NCBI GenBank assembly: GCA_910577955.1
Contig: CAJTNC010000014.1
Span: 1 to 64,000, forward strand
Direction of reading: 5' to 3'
Source: an uncultured Lachnospiraceae bacterium
GTDB lineage: Bacteria > Bacillota > Clostridia > Lachnospirales > Lachnospiraceae
Length of the DNA: 64,000 bases
In this document: piece after piece, positions 52,131 through 61,948 of the stretch
Position numbering within the stretch: position 1 is the first letter of the stretch
How the letters are laid out: every line of letters begins with the position of its first letter
The notes under the pieces: generated by a model
Databases searched by the model: none
The model's input: the letters and a program-made list of their open reading frames with translations, nothing else
What the model was told of the DNA's origin: nothing
Translations under genes and position numbers: made by a program

Positions 52131-52444
52131 CTATTCCTGCTCCATCAAAGACCGGTCATCATCATAACCAAGACCGTTTATATTTAAGCTCAGTTTGCCG
52201 CTGTCTATATACTTCTCCTCAAGATTTATCTTCAGCATACCTGCAAAATCCTGCGGCTGTCTGGTTATCTGCAGCATTCATGCCTGTATAATGTTCAGGA
52301 ATATGTAATATCCATCACAATAGGCTTCCGATGCGGTTAGTATGATTCCTTCATCAGACATCTCGTCCATACTGTCATCCGGCAAAACCGCAGAATATCT
52401 TTTCCGAACTTCTGGACAAACCGCTCGAATTCATCATTATTCAT
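52131..52444 (-). pseudogene. Remains of an ECF sigma factor gene fused to pieces of its anti-sigma gene
   Basis: From an ATG at 52444 with AGGAGG nearby, MNNDEFERFVQKFGKDILRF and CRM follow, the typical N-terminus of a clostridial ECF sigma factor. The frame then breaks. In the next frame comes DEMSDEGIILTASEAYCDGY and YIFLNII, which resembles the outer domain of DUF4179-type anti-sigma proteins. In a further frame QDFAGMLKINLEEKYIDSGK up to DDDRSLMEQE and a stop at 52131 follow. A large internal deletion seems to have joined the sigma start with the anti-sigma end. The rest of the gap to carB (52445-52605) holds a short palindrome CAAGTCGACTTG (52465-52476) and nothing else that I can support. 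Confidence 0.65.
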
Positions 52445-52605
52445 AGCAGCTATCCTCCTTCTTTCAAGTCGACTTGCAAAAATTTGCCCTTGTATGTATA
52501 TATTGTCATGGCGCTGGAAAAAGTTTTCGATTATCAACGAATTTTTACATTTTTGTAGTCAACCTTGGCTTTCCAATTCTGACAAGGTTTTGGGGAAAAC
52601 ATAGG

Positions 52606-55600
52606 TCATTCTGAAACAGCAGAGATCCCTATGGTTATCTCCTCCAAAACATCGAGCAATACCCTGACGGTATCCAGTGAAGTGAACATGGTTACGTTAT
52701 TTTCTATCGCCGCCCTTCTGATTGCCAGACCATCCTCATAATGAACCCCCGATAAAATGGCACGGGTATTAATCACATAACTTACATATCCGGCACGTAT
52801 CGCTTCCAGTATTTCAGTACTGTTTTCGCTCAGTTTCCTGCGAATACGTGTACGAATGCCATGTGCCTTTAAAAACTCGCCGGTTCCCACAGTTGCCTCA
52901 ATGTTAAATCCCATATCATAAAACCTCTTTACCAAAGGCAGCGCCTCCTCCTTATCCTCATCTGCCAGCGTGACTACTACCGTTCCGTAGTTTTGCATCT
53001 TAACGCCGGAAGCAATCAAAGCTTTGTACATAGCGCGAGGAAGCTTTTCATCATAGCCGATCGCCTCACCCGTAGATTTCATTTCCGGTGACAGATAAGC
53101 ATCCATACCGTTCAGCTTTGCGAAAGAGAAAGCAGGCGCCTTTACATACCATCTCTTTTTCTCTTTCAGAGGGATATTATCCATTCCCTGTTCCTTCAGG
53201 CTTTTGCCGAGCATTACTTTTGTTGCAATATCTGCAAGAGGATATCCGGTTGCTTTCGACAAAAACGGCACGGTTCTCGAAGAGCGGGGATTTACTTCGA
53301 TAATATATACGTTCTCTTCTTTATCCACAATGAACTGGATATTAAACAATCCGATAATCCCTATTCCTATGCCCAGTTTTTTTGCATATTCCAGTATGGT
53401 CCTTTTCACTTTATCCGAAATACTAAAGGTGGGATATACGCTGATGGAATCTCCCGAATGTACTCCGGTTCTTTCCACAAGCTCCATAATTCCCGGCACA
53501 AGCACATCCTTTCCGTCACAAACAGCATCAATCTCCACTTCTTTGCCGCAGATATATTTATCCACCAACACCGGTTTATCTTCATCAATCTCCACCGCAG
53601 TTTTTAAATAATGGCGTAAATGCTCTTCTTTCGCTACAATCTGCATAGCTCGACCACCCAGAACAAAACTGGGACGCACAAGCACCGGATATCCGATTTC
53701 CTCTGCTGCCTTCACACCATCTTCAATATTGGTGACGGCTTGTCCTTTAGGCTGTGGGATAGCAAGCTCCGACAATAATTTCTCAAATGCATCTCTGTTT
53801 TCTGCTTTTTCGATTGCAGCGCAGTCTGTGCCTATAATTTTCACTCCGCGATCCTCTAAGGGCTTCGCAAGATTGACAGCAGTTTGACCACCCAGTGATG
53901 CAATGACTCCATCCGGCTGTTCCAATTCAATCACATTCATGACATCCTCCACACAAAGAGGTTCAAAGTAGAGTTTGTCAGATGTCGTATAATCCGTTGA
54001 TACCGTTTCCGGATTATTATTGATAATGATTGCCTCGAATCCGGCTTCCTTTATGGTTTTAACAGCATGAACCGTGGAATAGTCAAACTCTACTCCCTGC
54101 CCGATTCGAATCGGACCGGAGCCCAACACAATAATTTTCTTTCCGGCCTCTATAACGGACTCATTTTCAACCTCATATGTAGAATAAAAGTATGGAACAT
54201 AGCTCTCAAACTCTGATGCGCAGGTATCGATCATTTTATAGACCGGAAAAATGCGGGCCTCCTTACGCATCTTGAATATATCCGTTTCTTTTTTATCCCA
54301 AAGCCACGCAAGCGCTTTATCGGAAAAACCCATTTTCTTCGCCTGATACAAAGCCGCTTTATCACCCGGACATTGCTTTAATTCCATCTCCATATCAACA
54401 ATCTTTTGCATTTTATTTAAGAAAAAGCAATCAATCCCGGTTTCCGCGGCAATGACTGATACTTCGCATCCACGGCGCAGTAACTCTGCGATCCCATAGA
54501 TGCGGTCATCCGTACCTATTTTGATATAATCCATTAAACTCTCTGTTTTTTCTTTTTCGAATTTATGCATATACAAATGATTTACACCGGTTTCCAAAGA
54601 ACGAATAGCTTTCAGCAGACTCTCCTCAAAGGTTCTGCCAACACTCATTACCTCACCTGTTGCCTTCATCTGTGTACCCAGCTTCTGATTTGCATCCGTG
54701 AACTTGTCAAAGGGAAAGCGCGGCATCTTCGTGACCACATAATCCAGCGCCGGTTCAAAGGACGCCGGAGTATTTACCAGCATAATTTCATCTAATGTCA
54801 TGCCAACGCTGATCTTGGCGGACACTCTGGCAATCGGATATCCGCTTGCCTTCGATGCCAATGCCGAAGAACGGGATACTCTCGGATTTACTTCAATCAA
54901 ATAATACTGAAAAGATTCCGGATCCAATGCAAACTGTACATTGCAGCCGCCCTCTACTTTCAGCGCGCGGATGATTTTCAACGCACTGTCCCGCAGCATC
55001 TGATATTCCTTGTTCGTCAATGTCTGGGACGGACAGACTACAATAGAATCTCCTGTATGAATACCCACCGGATCCAGATTTTCCATGTTGCATACCGCAA
55101 TCGCCGTATCATTTGCATCTCGAATCACTTCATATTCAATTTCTTTAAATCCCTTAATGCTTTTTTCAATCAACACCTGATGAACCGGCGACAAAGCCAG
55201 TGCATTCTTGATCAGTCCCAAAAATTCCTGTTCCTCATCAGCAAATCCGCCGCCGGTTCCGCCGAGTGTAAACGCCGGCCTGAGCACTAAGGGATATCCT
55301 ATCTCTTTTGCAATCCCTATAGCCTCCTCTGGGGTATTCGCAATGGCAGAAGGCAGGACCGGCTCCCCCAATTCCTCGCACAGCTCCTTAAATAACTCTC
55401 GGTCTTCCGCGCGTTCAATACTTTCACTGCCGGTTCCAAGCAATTCCGCCTGACATTCCTTTAAGATCCCTTTTTTCTCCAGCTGCATGGCTAAATTGAG
55501 TCCCGTCTGCCCGCCAATCCCCGGAACAACAGCGTCCGGACGTTCATGACGCACAATTTTTGCGACATATTCCAATGTCAGCGGCTCCATATATACCTTA

Positions 55601-55785
55601 TCTGCAATGGTTGTATCCGTCATAATCGTTGCCGGATTGGAATTGCATAGAATTACCTCGTAACCTTCCTCCTTTAACGCAAGGCAGGCTTGCGTACCGG
55701 CATAATCAAATTCCGCCGCCTGACCAATCACGATCGGCCCGGAACCAATGACAAGTATCTTCTTTAAGTCAGTTCTTTTTGCCAT
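52606..55785 (-). CDS. carB: Carbamoyl phosphate synthase, large subunit
   Basis: 1059 residues, normal length. Two homologous ATP-grasp halves: VIGSGPIVIGQAAEFDYAG at the start and VLGSGPIRIGQGVEFDYS after residue 550. The C-terminal allosteric MGS-like domain (about 930-1059) is present. It makes carbamoyl phosphate from bicarbonate, two ATP and ammonia passed from CarA, for pyrimidine and arginine synthesis. The start overlaps the carA end by 17 bases. Last gene of the glutamine operon. Confidence 0.97.
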   Translation of the reverse strand: MAKRTDLKKILVIGSGPIVIGQAAEFDYAGTQACLALKEEGYEVILCNSNPATIMTDTTIADKVYMEPLTLEYVAKIVRHERPDAVVPGIGGQTGLNLAMQLEKKGILKECQAELLGTGSESIERAEDRELFKELCEELGEPVLPSAIANTPEEAIGIAKEIGYPLVLRPAFTLGGTGGGFADEEQEFLGLIKNALALSPVHQVLIEKSIKGFKEIEYEVIRDANDTAIAVCNMENLDPVGIHTGDSIVVCPSQTLTNKEYQMLRDSALKIIRALKVEGGCNVQFALDPESFQYYLIEVNPRVSRSSALASKASGYPIARVSAKISVGMTLDEIMLVNTPASFEPALDYVVTKMPRFPFDKFTDANQKLGTQMKATGEVMSVGRTFEESLLKAIRSLETGVNHLYMHKFEKEKTESLMDYIKIGTDDRIYGIAELLRRGCEVSVIAAETGIDCFFLNKMQKIVDMEMELKQCPGDKAALYQAKKMGFSDKALAWLWDKKETDIFKMRKEARIFPVYKMIDTCASEFESYVPYFYSTYEVENESVIEAGKKIIVLGSGPIRIGQGVEFDYSTVHAVKTIKEAGFEAIIINNNPETVSTDYTTSDKLYFEPLCVEDVMNVIELEQPDGVIASLGGQTAVNLAKPLEDRGVKIIGTDCAAIEKAENRDAFEKLLSELAIPQPKGQAVTNIEDGVKAAEEIGYPVLVRPSFVLGGRAMQIVAKEEHLRHYLKTAVEIDEDKPVLVDKYICGKEVEIDAVCDGKDVLVPGIMELVERTGVHSGDSISVYPTFSISDKVKRTILEYAKKLGIGIGIIGLFNIQFIVDKEENVYIIEVNPRSSRTVPFLSKATGYPLADIATKVMLGKSLKEQGMDNIPLKEKKRWYVKAPAFSFAKLNGMDAYLSPEMKSTGEAIGYDEKLPRAMYKALIASGVKMQNYGTVVVTLADEDKEEALPLVKRFYDMGFNIEATVGTGEFLKAHGIRTRIRRKLSENSTEILEAIRAGYVSYVINTRAILSGVHYEDGLAIRRAAIENNVTMFTSLDTVRVLLDVLEEITIGISAVSE

Positions 55786-56869
55786 CTTTAGCTGCCTCCA
55801 TCATTTCAATGAACCGGTCAAACAAATACTCGCTATCCTGAGGGCCCGGTGCACTTTCCGGATGATACTGCACACAGAAAACTTTGTCTTCCCTGCAGGC
55901 TGCGCCTTCCACAGTCTGATCCAATAGATTTATATGTGTTGCCTCCAGCCCTGTATTTGCAATACTATCCGCATCGACAGCATAAGAATGATTTTGGGAA
56001 GTGATCTCAATTTTTCCTGTCGAAAGATTTTTTACAGGATGGTTTCCGCCTCTGTGGCCAAACTTTAATTTGTAGGTCTCAGCGCCGTATGCCAGCGAAA
56101 TGATCTGATGCCCAAGACAAATACCGAACATGGGATATCTGCCTCGCAAGTCTCTGACAAGCTGTATCACAGGCTCTGCATCTGCGGGGTCTCCCGGTCC
56201 GTTTGACAGAAAAATCCCATCCGGTTTTATCCCCTCAATCTCCCGCAGAGATACATTCCATGGCAAAACCGTCACATTACAGCGCTTCCGATTGAGGCTC
56301 CGCACGATATTGTGTTTCATGCCGCAATCTATTGCCGCTACATGGTACGCTGCATTCGGAATAAAATACTGTCTGCTTTCTTTTCTGCTTACAACCGATA
56401 CTGCATCCTTTGGGATCTCATACCCTTTCAGTCTGTCCAATCCCTCCTGCAATGTGGTTTCCATATCTGTCATTAAGACTTTTCGGCTCCCCAAGTCTCT
56501 AATGGAACGAACCAGCTTTCTGGTATCTATTCCATGTATTCCCGGAATATGATATTTCTTCATCAATTCGGACAGTGTGTATTTGCTGCCAAAATTGGAA
56601 GGAGTGTCATTATAGTCTCTCACTGCCAGACCACCGATAGTCGGTATCTCTGTTTCAAAATCCTCCTCTACGATCCCATAATTGCCTATCAGCGGATAAG
56701 CCATTACAACTGTCTGATAGGTATAGGATGGATCCGAAACGATTTCCTGATATCCTACCGGAGATGTATGAAATACTATTTCAGTTATTCGGTCTTCCAT
56801 ACACCCAAACCCGTATCCATAATATTCACTGCCATCTTCCAGAATCAGTTTTCTGTCAAATTTCTTCAT
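55769..56869 (-). CDS. carA: Carbamoyl phosphate synthase, small (glutaminase) subunit
   Basis: 366 residues. N-terminal small domain (1-150, GYQEIVSDPSYTYQTVVMAY) and a class I glutamine amidotransferase domain with nucleophile Cys in MFGICLGHQIISLAYG and the His/Glu pair in VQYHPESAPGPQD. It releases ammonia from glutamine for CarB. It starts 32 bases after glmS. Confidence 0.97.
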   Translation of the reverse strand: MKKFDRKLILEDGSEYYGYGFGCMEDRITEIVFHTSPVGYQEIVSDPSYTYQTVVMAYPLIGNYGIVEEDFETEIPTIGGLAVRDYNDTPSNFGSKYTLSELMKKYHIPGIHGIDTRKLVRSIRDLGSRKVLMTDMETTLQEGLDRLKGYEIPKDAVSVVSRKESRQYFIPNAAYHVAAIDCGMKHNIVRSLNRKRCNVTVLPWNVSLREIEGIKPDGIFLSNGPGDPADAEPVIQLVRDLRGRYPMFGICLGHQIISLAYGAETYKLKFGHRGGNHPVKNLSTGKIEITSQNHSYAVDADSIANTGLEATHINLLDQTVEGAACREDKVFCVQYHPESAPGPQDSEYLFDRFIEMMEAAKDGKKN

Positions 56870-56900
56870 AATAAAAGCACCCCTTTATCAGACCGTCACG

Positions 56901-58739
56901 TTATTCAACCGTCACAGACTTTGCCAAATTCCTTGGTTTATCGATATCACATCCTCGATTCAGCGCGATATAATATGCAAACAACTGCAATGGAATCACA
57001 CCCAACACCGGCTGCAAAATCGGATGCACTTCCGGTATAACAAACAGCTCTGATACCTGACTGTTTATTGCGGCCGCAGTTGTCTCTGTAGTCATTGCAA
57101 TCACTTCCGCTCCTCTGGATTTTACTTCCACAATATTGGACAATGACTTTTCAACCAATGGAGCATACGTTGCCAGTGCAACAACCAGCGTTCCCGGTTC
57201 TATCAGCGAAATGGTTCCATGCTTCAATTCTCCTGCGGCATAAGATTCGGAATGAATATAGGAAATTTCTTTCAATTTCAGAGAACCTTCCAATCCTAAT
57301 GCATAATCAAGATTGCGGCCGATGTAAAATACACTGTTATGGTTGAAATATCTCGAAGCTATCTTCTGGTAATCATCTAATTCATTCAAAACTTTCTTTA
57401 TTTGTTCGGGAATCGTCGAAAGTGCTTCCACGATCGCATCATATTCTTCCTGCCCGATCTGCCCCAACTCTCCGGCAAAGCAGACTCCAAGCATGATCAA
57501 CAGCACCATCTGTGTGGTGTATGCTTTTGTCGTGGCTACCGCAATTTCCGGCCCTGCCCATGTATAAAGGACATAATCCGATTCTCTTGCGATAGAACTC
57601 CCCATAACATTTACAATAGACAGAACCTTCGAACCTCTTCTCTTGGCCTCACGAAGCGCAGCCATGGAATCCAGCGTTTCTCCGGACTGGCTGATTACAA
57701 TTACGAATGCCGATTCCCCGAGTAATGGTTCGCTATATCTAAACTCCGATGCCAGACATGCCTCCACGGGAATATGCAGCAATTTTTCCAATGTATACTT
57801 CCCGACCATGCCCACATGATAAGCAGAGCCGCATGCAACAATATAAATTCTGGAAACACTGCGGATTAAATTCTGAACATCTTTCAATTCATCCAGTACG
57901 ATCTTTCCATCTGCTAATCTTGGGGATATAGTCTTACGGACTGCCTCCGGCTGTTCCATGATTTCCTTCAGCATAAAATGGGCGTACCCTCCCTTTTCCG
58001 CCGCTTTCATATCCCATTCGATAGTATGCTTTTCTTTTTCCAACAGCCCTTTGTCACTATCATATATTTCCACATTGTCCGCCGTAATGACCGCTACCTC
58101 GTCGTCTTCCATATAGGTCACTGTTCTGGTATGTGAAAGAAGCGCTGTAACATCTGACGCGATGTAATTACCGTCATCGCCAAAACCGATCAATAATGGA
58201 GCGTCTTTTCTTGCTGCCAACATCTGCCCCGGATAGTCAGAGCAGAGAATTCCCATGGCATATGCACCTTTGATCCTGTTTAATACGGCATATACCGCAT
58301 CCGTCAAAGCAGAATACTTCTTATAATAATATTCTAACAACTGCACGATCACTTCCGTATCCGTATCAGAGGAGAAAGTAATTCCTTTGCGGATGAGAGA
58401 ATTTTTTATTTCAAGGTAATTCTCAATAATCCCATTGTGAACAACTGCTATTTTCCCTTCCTGCCCGACATGGGGATGTGCATTTACATCATTCGGTTCC
58501 CCATGAGTGGCCCATCTGGTATGTCCGATCCCGATACCGCCTGACAAAGGTTCCTCTGCTTCCAGCAATGTTTGCAAAACAGACAAACGGCCCTTACTTT
58601 TCTTTACTTGCAGCTTACCATCCGGTGATACCACAGCGACGCCTGCCGAATCGTATCCCCTGTATTCCAGTCTTTCCAGACCGTCTAATAAAATCGATAC
58701 CGCTTCCGTTTTTCCTGCAAAGCCGATTATTCCACACAT
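56901..58739 (-). CDS. glmS: Glucosamine-6-phosphate synthase (glutamine-fructose-6-phosphate aminotransferase)
   Basis: 612 residues. Class II amidotransferase starting MCGIIGFAGK, where Cys becomes residue 1, followed by two SIS sugar-binding domains (YIVACGSAYHVG, VISQSGETLDSMAALR) and the C-terminal DKPRNLAKSVTVE. It makes glucosamine-6-phosphate for peptidoglycan. A glmS ribozyme is common before this gene in Firmicutes, but only 12 bases separate it from pyrG, so none can be present here. Confidence 0.97.
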   Translation of the reverse strand: MCGIIGFAGKTEAVSILLDGLERLEYRGYDSAGVAVVSPDGKLQVKKSKGRLSVLQTLLEAEEPLSGGIGIGHTRWATHGEPNDVNAHPHVGQEGKIAVVHNGIIENYLEIKNSLIRKGITFSSDTDTEVIVQLLEYYYKKYSALTDAVYAVLNRIKGAYAMGILCSDYPGQMLAARKDAPLLIGFGDDGNYIASDVTALLSHTRTVTYMEDDEVAVITADNVEIYDSDKGLLEKEKHTIEWDMKAAEKGGYAHFMLKEIMEQPEAVRKTISPRLADGKIVLDELKDVQNLIRSVSRIYIVACGSAYHVGMVGKYTLEKLLHIPVEACLASEFRYSEPLLGESAFVIVISQSGETLDSMAALREAKRRGSKVLSIVNVMGSSIARESDYVLYTWAGPEIAVATTKAYTTQMVLLIMLGVCFAGELGQIGQEEYDAIVEALSTIPEQIKKVLNELDDYQKIASRYFNHNSVFYIGRNLDYALGLEGSLKLKEISYIHSESYAAGELKHGTISLIEPGTLVVALATYAPLVEKSLSNIVEVKSRGAEVIAMTTETTAAAINSQVSELFVIPEVHPILQPVLGVIPLQLFAYYIALNRGCDIDKPRNLAKSVTVE

Positions 58740-58751
58740 ACTCTCACTCCT

Positions 58752-60356
58752 TTAATTATTCAAATTTTTTAAGGCGGCCGAAATAAATCCTTTGAACAGC
58801 GGATGCGACTGATTCGGACGACTTTTAAATTCAGGATGGAACTGTACGCCTACAAAAAATGGATGTTCCTCTATTTCTACAGTTTCTACCAATCTGTTAT
58901 CCGGTGAAGTTCCGCTGATTACCAGACCGGCCTCCACCAGTTTCTCTCGATACTCATTATTAAATTCATAGCGGTGACGATGACGCTCCGAAATCAGTTC
59001 CGCGTTGTAGCACTCCCCCATTTTCGTTCCCCGCTTGATGCTGCATGGATAAGTTCCGAGACGCAAAGTACCTCCCTTGTCGATCTCATCGCTCTGTCCC
59101 GGCATAAAATCTATCACCTTATGAGGGCATCGCTCATCAAATTCACCGGAATGTGCATCGCTGAGTCCTAAGACATTTCTTGCAAATTCTATCACTGCAA
59201 TCTGCATTCCCAGACAGATACCGAAATAAGGCATCTTATTTTCGCGAGCAAATTTTGCAGCCAAAATCATTCCTTCTATGCCACGGTTTCCAAAGCCTCC
59301 CGGAACAATGATTCCATGTAATCCCTGTAATATCTCTTTCACATTATCTTTTGATATTTCTTCCGAGTCAATCCAACGGATTTTCACAAAGGTATTCAGC
59401 TCATACCCTGCATGACTCATGGCTTCCGCCACGGACAGATATGCATCATGAAGTTTCACATATTTTCCTACCAATCCAATGTGCACTTCCTCTGACCGAT
59501 TTCTAATTCGCTCTACCATCTGTTCCCACTCTTTTAAATCCGGCTTGGCGGCATCGATGCACAATTCTCGGCACACGACAGAGGAAAAATCAGATTTTTC
59601 CAACATGAGCGGCGCCTCATAAAGATTAGGCAATGTTCTGTTTTCAATCACGCAATCCGGCTTTACATTGCAAAAGAGTGCGATTTTCTGAAATATGGAC
59701 TCCTCCAATGGCTTATCGGAACGAAGGACAATAATATCAGGATCAATGCCCATTCCCCGCAGTTCTTTTACCGAGTGCTGTGTCGGCTTCGATTTATGTT
59801 CTTCTGAGCCGCTTAAATACGGAACCAAAGTGACATGAATAAAAAGACTGTTCTCCCTGCCTGCCTCCAACGAAATCTGGCGCACTGCCTCCAAAAACGG
59901 CTGCGACTCAATGTCACCGATCGTGCCTCCGATTTCCGTGATCACAACATCTGCGCCTGTCTGTTTTCCGACCCGGTACACAAACTCCTTGATCTCATTC
60001 GTAATATGCGGGATCACCTGTACCGTAGAACCGAGGTATTCGCCTCTCCGCTCCTTATTTAAAACATTCCAATAGACCATTCCTGTCGTCAGATTCGAGT
60101 ATTTATTTAAATCCTCATCAATAAATCTTTCGTAGTGTCCTAAGTCGAGGTCCGTCTCCGCACCATCCTCGGTAACATATACCTCTCCATGCTGATAAGG
60201 ACTCATGGTGCCGGGATCCACATTGATATACGGATCCAACTTCTGAGCGGCAACCTTCAATCCCCTCGCCTTCAGGAGACGCCCGAGAGAAGCTGCCGTA
60301 ATTCCTTTTCCGAGACCGGATACCACACCTCCGGTCACAAATATATACTTTGTCAT
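58752..60356 (-). CDS. pyrG: CTP synthase
   Basis: 534 residues. N-terminal synthetase domain with FVTGGVVSGLGKGITAASLG (UTP/ATP site), and C-terminal class I amidotransferase domain with YFGICLGMQIAVIEFA (Cys near 380) and GVQFHPEFKSRP (His/Glu). It makes CTP from UTP with glutamine as nitrogen donor. It lies 14 bases after guaA. Confidence 0.97.
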   Translation of the reverse strand: MTKYIFVTGGVVSGLGKGITAASLGRLLKARGLKVAAQKLDPYINVDPGTMSPYQHGEVYVTEDGAETDLDLGHYERFIDEDLNKYSNLTTGMVYWNVLNKERRGEYLGSTVQVIPHITNEIKEFVYRVGKQTGADVVITEIGGTIGDIESQPFLEAVRQISLEAGRENSLFIHVTLVPYLSGSEEHKSKPTQHSVKELRGMGIDPDIIVLRSDKPLEESIFQKIALFCNVKPDCVIENRTLPNLYEAPLMLEKSDFSSVVCRELCIDAAKPDLKEWEQMVERIRNRSEEVHIGLVGKYVKLHDAYLSVAEAMSHAGYELNTFVKIRWIDSEEISKDNVKEILQGLHGIIVPGGFGNRGIEGMILAAKFARENKMPYFGICLGMQIAVIEFARNVLGLSDAHSGEFDERCPHKVIDFMPGQSDEIDKGGTLRLGTYPCSIKRGTKMGECYNAELISERHRHRYEFNNEYREKLVEAGLVISGTSPDNRLVETVEIEEHPFFVGVQFHPEFKSRPNQSHPLFKGFISAALKNLNN

Positions 60357-60370
60357 TTCATTTTCCTTCC

Positions 60371-61912
60371 TTACTCAAACTCCACAGTTGAAGGCGGCTT
60401 ACTTGTAATGTCATAAAGAACACGGTTGACATGCGGAACTTCGTTTACGATACGGCCGGATACTTTATCAAGCACTCCATACGGAATCCTCGACCAATCC
60501 GCTGTCATAAAGTCCTCTGTCGTTACACTTCTAAGTACAATTGCCCAGTCGTAAGTACGGCCGTCTCCCATAACGCCGACTGACTTCATATTTGTAATCA
60601 CTGCAAAGTATTGGTTCATAAACGTATCCAGTTTTGCCTTTTCCACTTCATCTCTGAAGATAAAATCGGCTTCCCTGAGAATTTTCAACTTTTCCTCTGT
60701 GATCTCTCCAATCACACGGATTGCCAGTCCCGGTCCCGGAAAGGGCTGCCGCATAACCATATATTCCGGTAATCCCAACTGCCTTCCCAGTTCTCTGACT
60801 TCATCCTTAAACAGCAGCCGCAGCGGTTCCATAATCTCTTTAAAATCTACAAAGTCCGGTAAACCGCCTACATTGTGATGGCTTTTTATTGTCTCTGCAT
60901 TTTCTTTTCCGGATTCGATCACGTCCGGATAGATCGTTCCCTGAGCAAGAAAATCCGTTCTTCCGATTTTCTTTCCCTCCTCCTCAAACACTCGGATAAA
61001 TTCCTCACCAATAATTTTACGCTTCTGTTCGGGTTCCGTGACACCTGCCAGTTTCCCAAGAAAGCGTTCTTTTGCATTCACACGAATTAGATTGAGGTTC
61101 CATTTTTTGAATGCATTCTCCACTTCATCGCCTTCATCCCTGCGAAGCAGTCCGTGATCTACAAAAACACAGGTAAGCTGTGAATCTACTGCTTCCGCAA
61201 ACAATGCGGCACAAACAGAAGAATCCACGCCGCCGGAAAGAGCTAACAGCACTTGACCGGAACCGACTTTATTTCGAATTTCTTTTATACACCGATGCAT
61301 GTAATCTTCCATTGTCCAATCGCCCACTGCACCGCAAATCCGATATAAGAAGTTATGAATCATCGCCGTTCCGTTTTCCGTATGCTTTACTTCCGGGTGA
61401 AACTGTACTCCGTAAAGCTTTTTGCTCTCATCACAGATCGCTGCACTCGGGCACTTTTCACTGTGAGCGGCCATCCTAAAGCCATCCGGCGCTTTTTTCA
61501 TATAATCGCCATGACTCATCCATGAAATTCCCTCCTCTCCAAAGCCGTCAAACAAAAGGCAGGAATTATCATAAAAAGTAAGCGTTTTTCCATACTCTCT
61601 GGCATTTTCATCTTCCGCCGCCGCAACTTTGCCGCCCAAATGATGGGCCAGTAACTGACAGCCGTAACAAATACCCAAAATCGGGATGCCCAATTCAAAT
61701 ATCCCCTCTGCGGGATGGCAGGAATTCTCCTTGTACACACTGTCAGGCCCACCGGTAAAAATGATACCGATGGGATGAAACAATTTGATTTCCGAAAGTG
61801 TCATAGTATACGGTCTGACTTCACAATACACTTTGCATTCTCTTACCCTGCGGGCAATCAACTGATCATACTGTCCGCCGAAATTTAAAATCAAAATCTT
61901 TTGATTTTGCAT
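60371..61912 (-). CDS. guaA: GMP synthase (glutamine-hydrolysing)
   Basis: 513 residues from the ATG at 61912 (AAAGG 7 bases upstream); an ATG 18 bases earlier lacks a fitting site. Class I amidotransferase (about 1-190) with ILGICYGCQLLAHHLG and VQFHPEVKHTENG, then the ATP-pyrophosphatase domain with LALSGGVDSSVCAAL and a C-terminal dimer domain. It converts XMP to GMP. Unit of the glutamine operon, 36 bases after glnN. Confidence 0.97.
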   Translation of the reverse strand: MQNQKILILNFGGQYDQLIARRVRECKVYCEVRPYTMTLSEIKLFHPIGIIFTGGPDSVYKENSCHPAEGIFELGIPILGICYGCQLLAHHLGGKVAAAEDENAREYGKTLTFYDNSCLLFDGFGEEGISWMSHGDYMKKAPDGFRMAAHSEKCPSAAICDESKKLYGVQFHPEVKHTENGTAMIHNFLYRICGAVGDWTMEDYMHRCIKEIRNKVGSGQVLLALSGGVDSSVCAALFAEAVDSQLTCVFVDHGLLRRDEGDEVENAFKKWNLNLIRVNAKERFLGKLAGVTEPEQKRKIIGEEFIRVFEEEGKKIGRTDFLAQGTIYPDVIESGKENAETIKSHHNVGGLPDFVDFKEIMEPLRLLFKDEVRELGRQLGLPEYMVMRQPFPGPGLAIRVIGEITEEKLKILREADFIFRDEVEKAKLDTFMNQYFAVITNMKSVGVMGDGRTYDWAIVLRSVTTEDFMTADWSRIPYGVLDKVSGRIVNEVPHVNRVLYDITSKPPSTVEFE

Positions 61913-61948
61913 TTGATCACCTTTCTTCATCTCCGTTTCCTCTGTACA

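Noticed and set aside
52565..52605. Hairpin AACCTTG/CAAGGTT after carB as terminator
   Set aside because: The stem is only 7 bp with a 15-base loop and no T-run follows.
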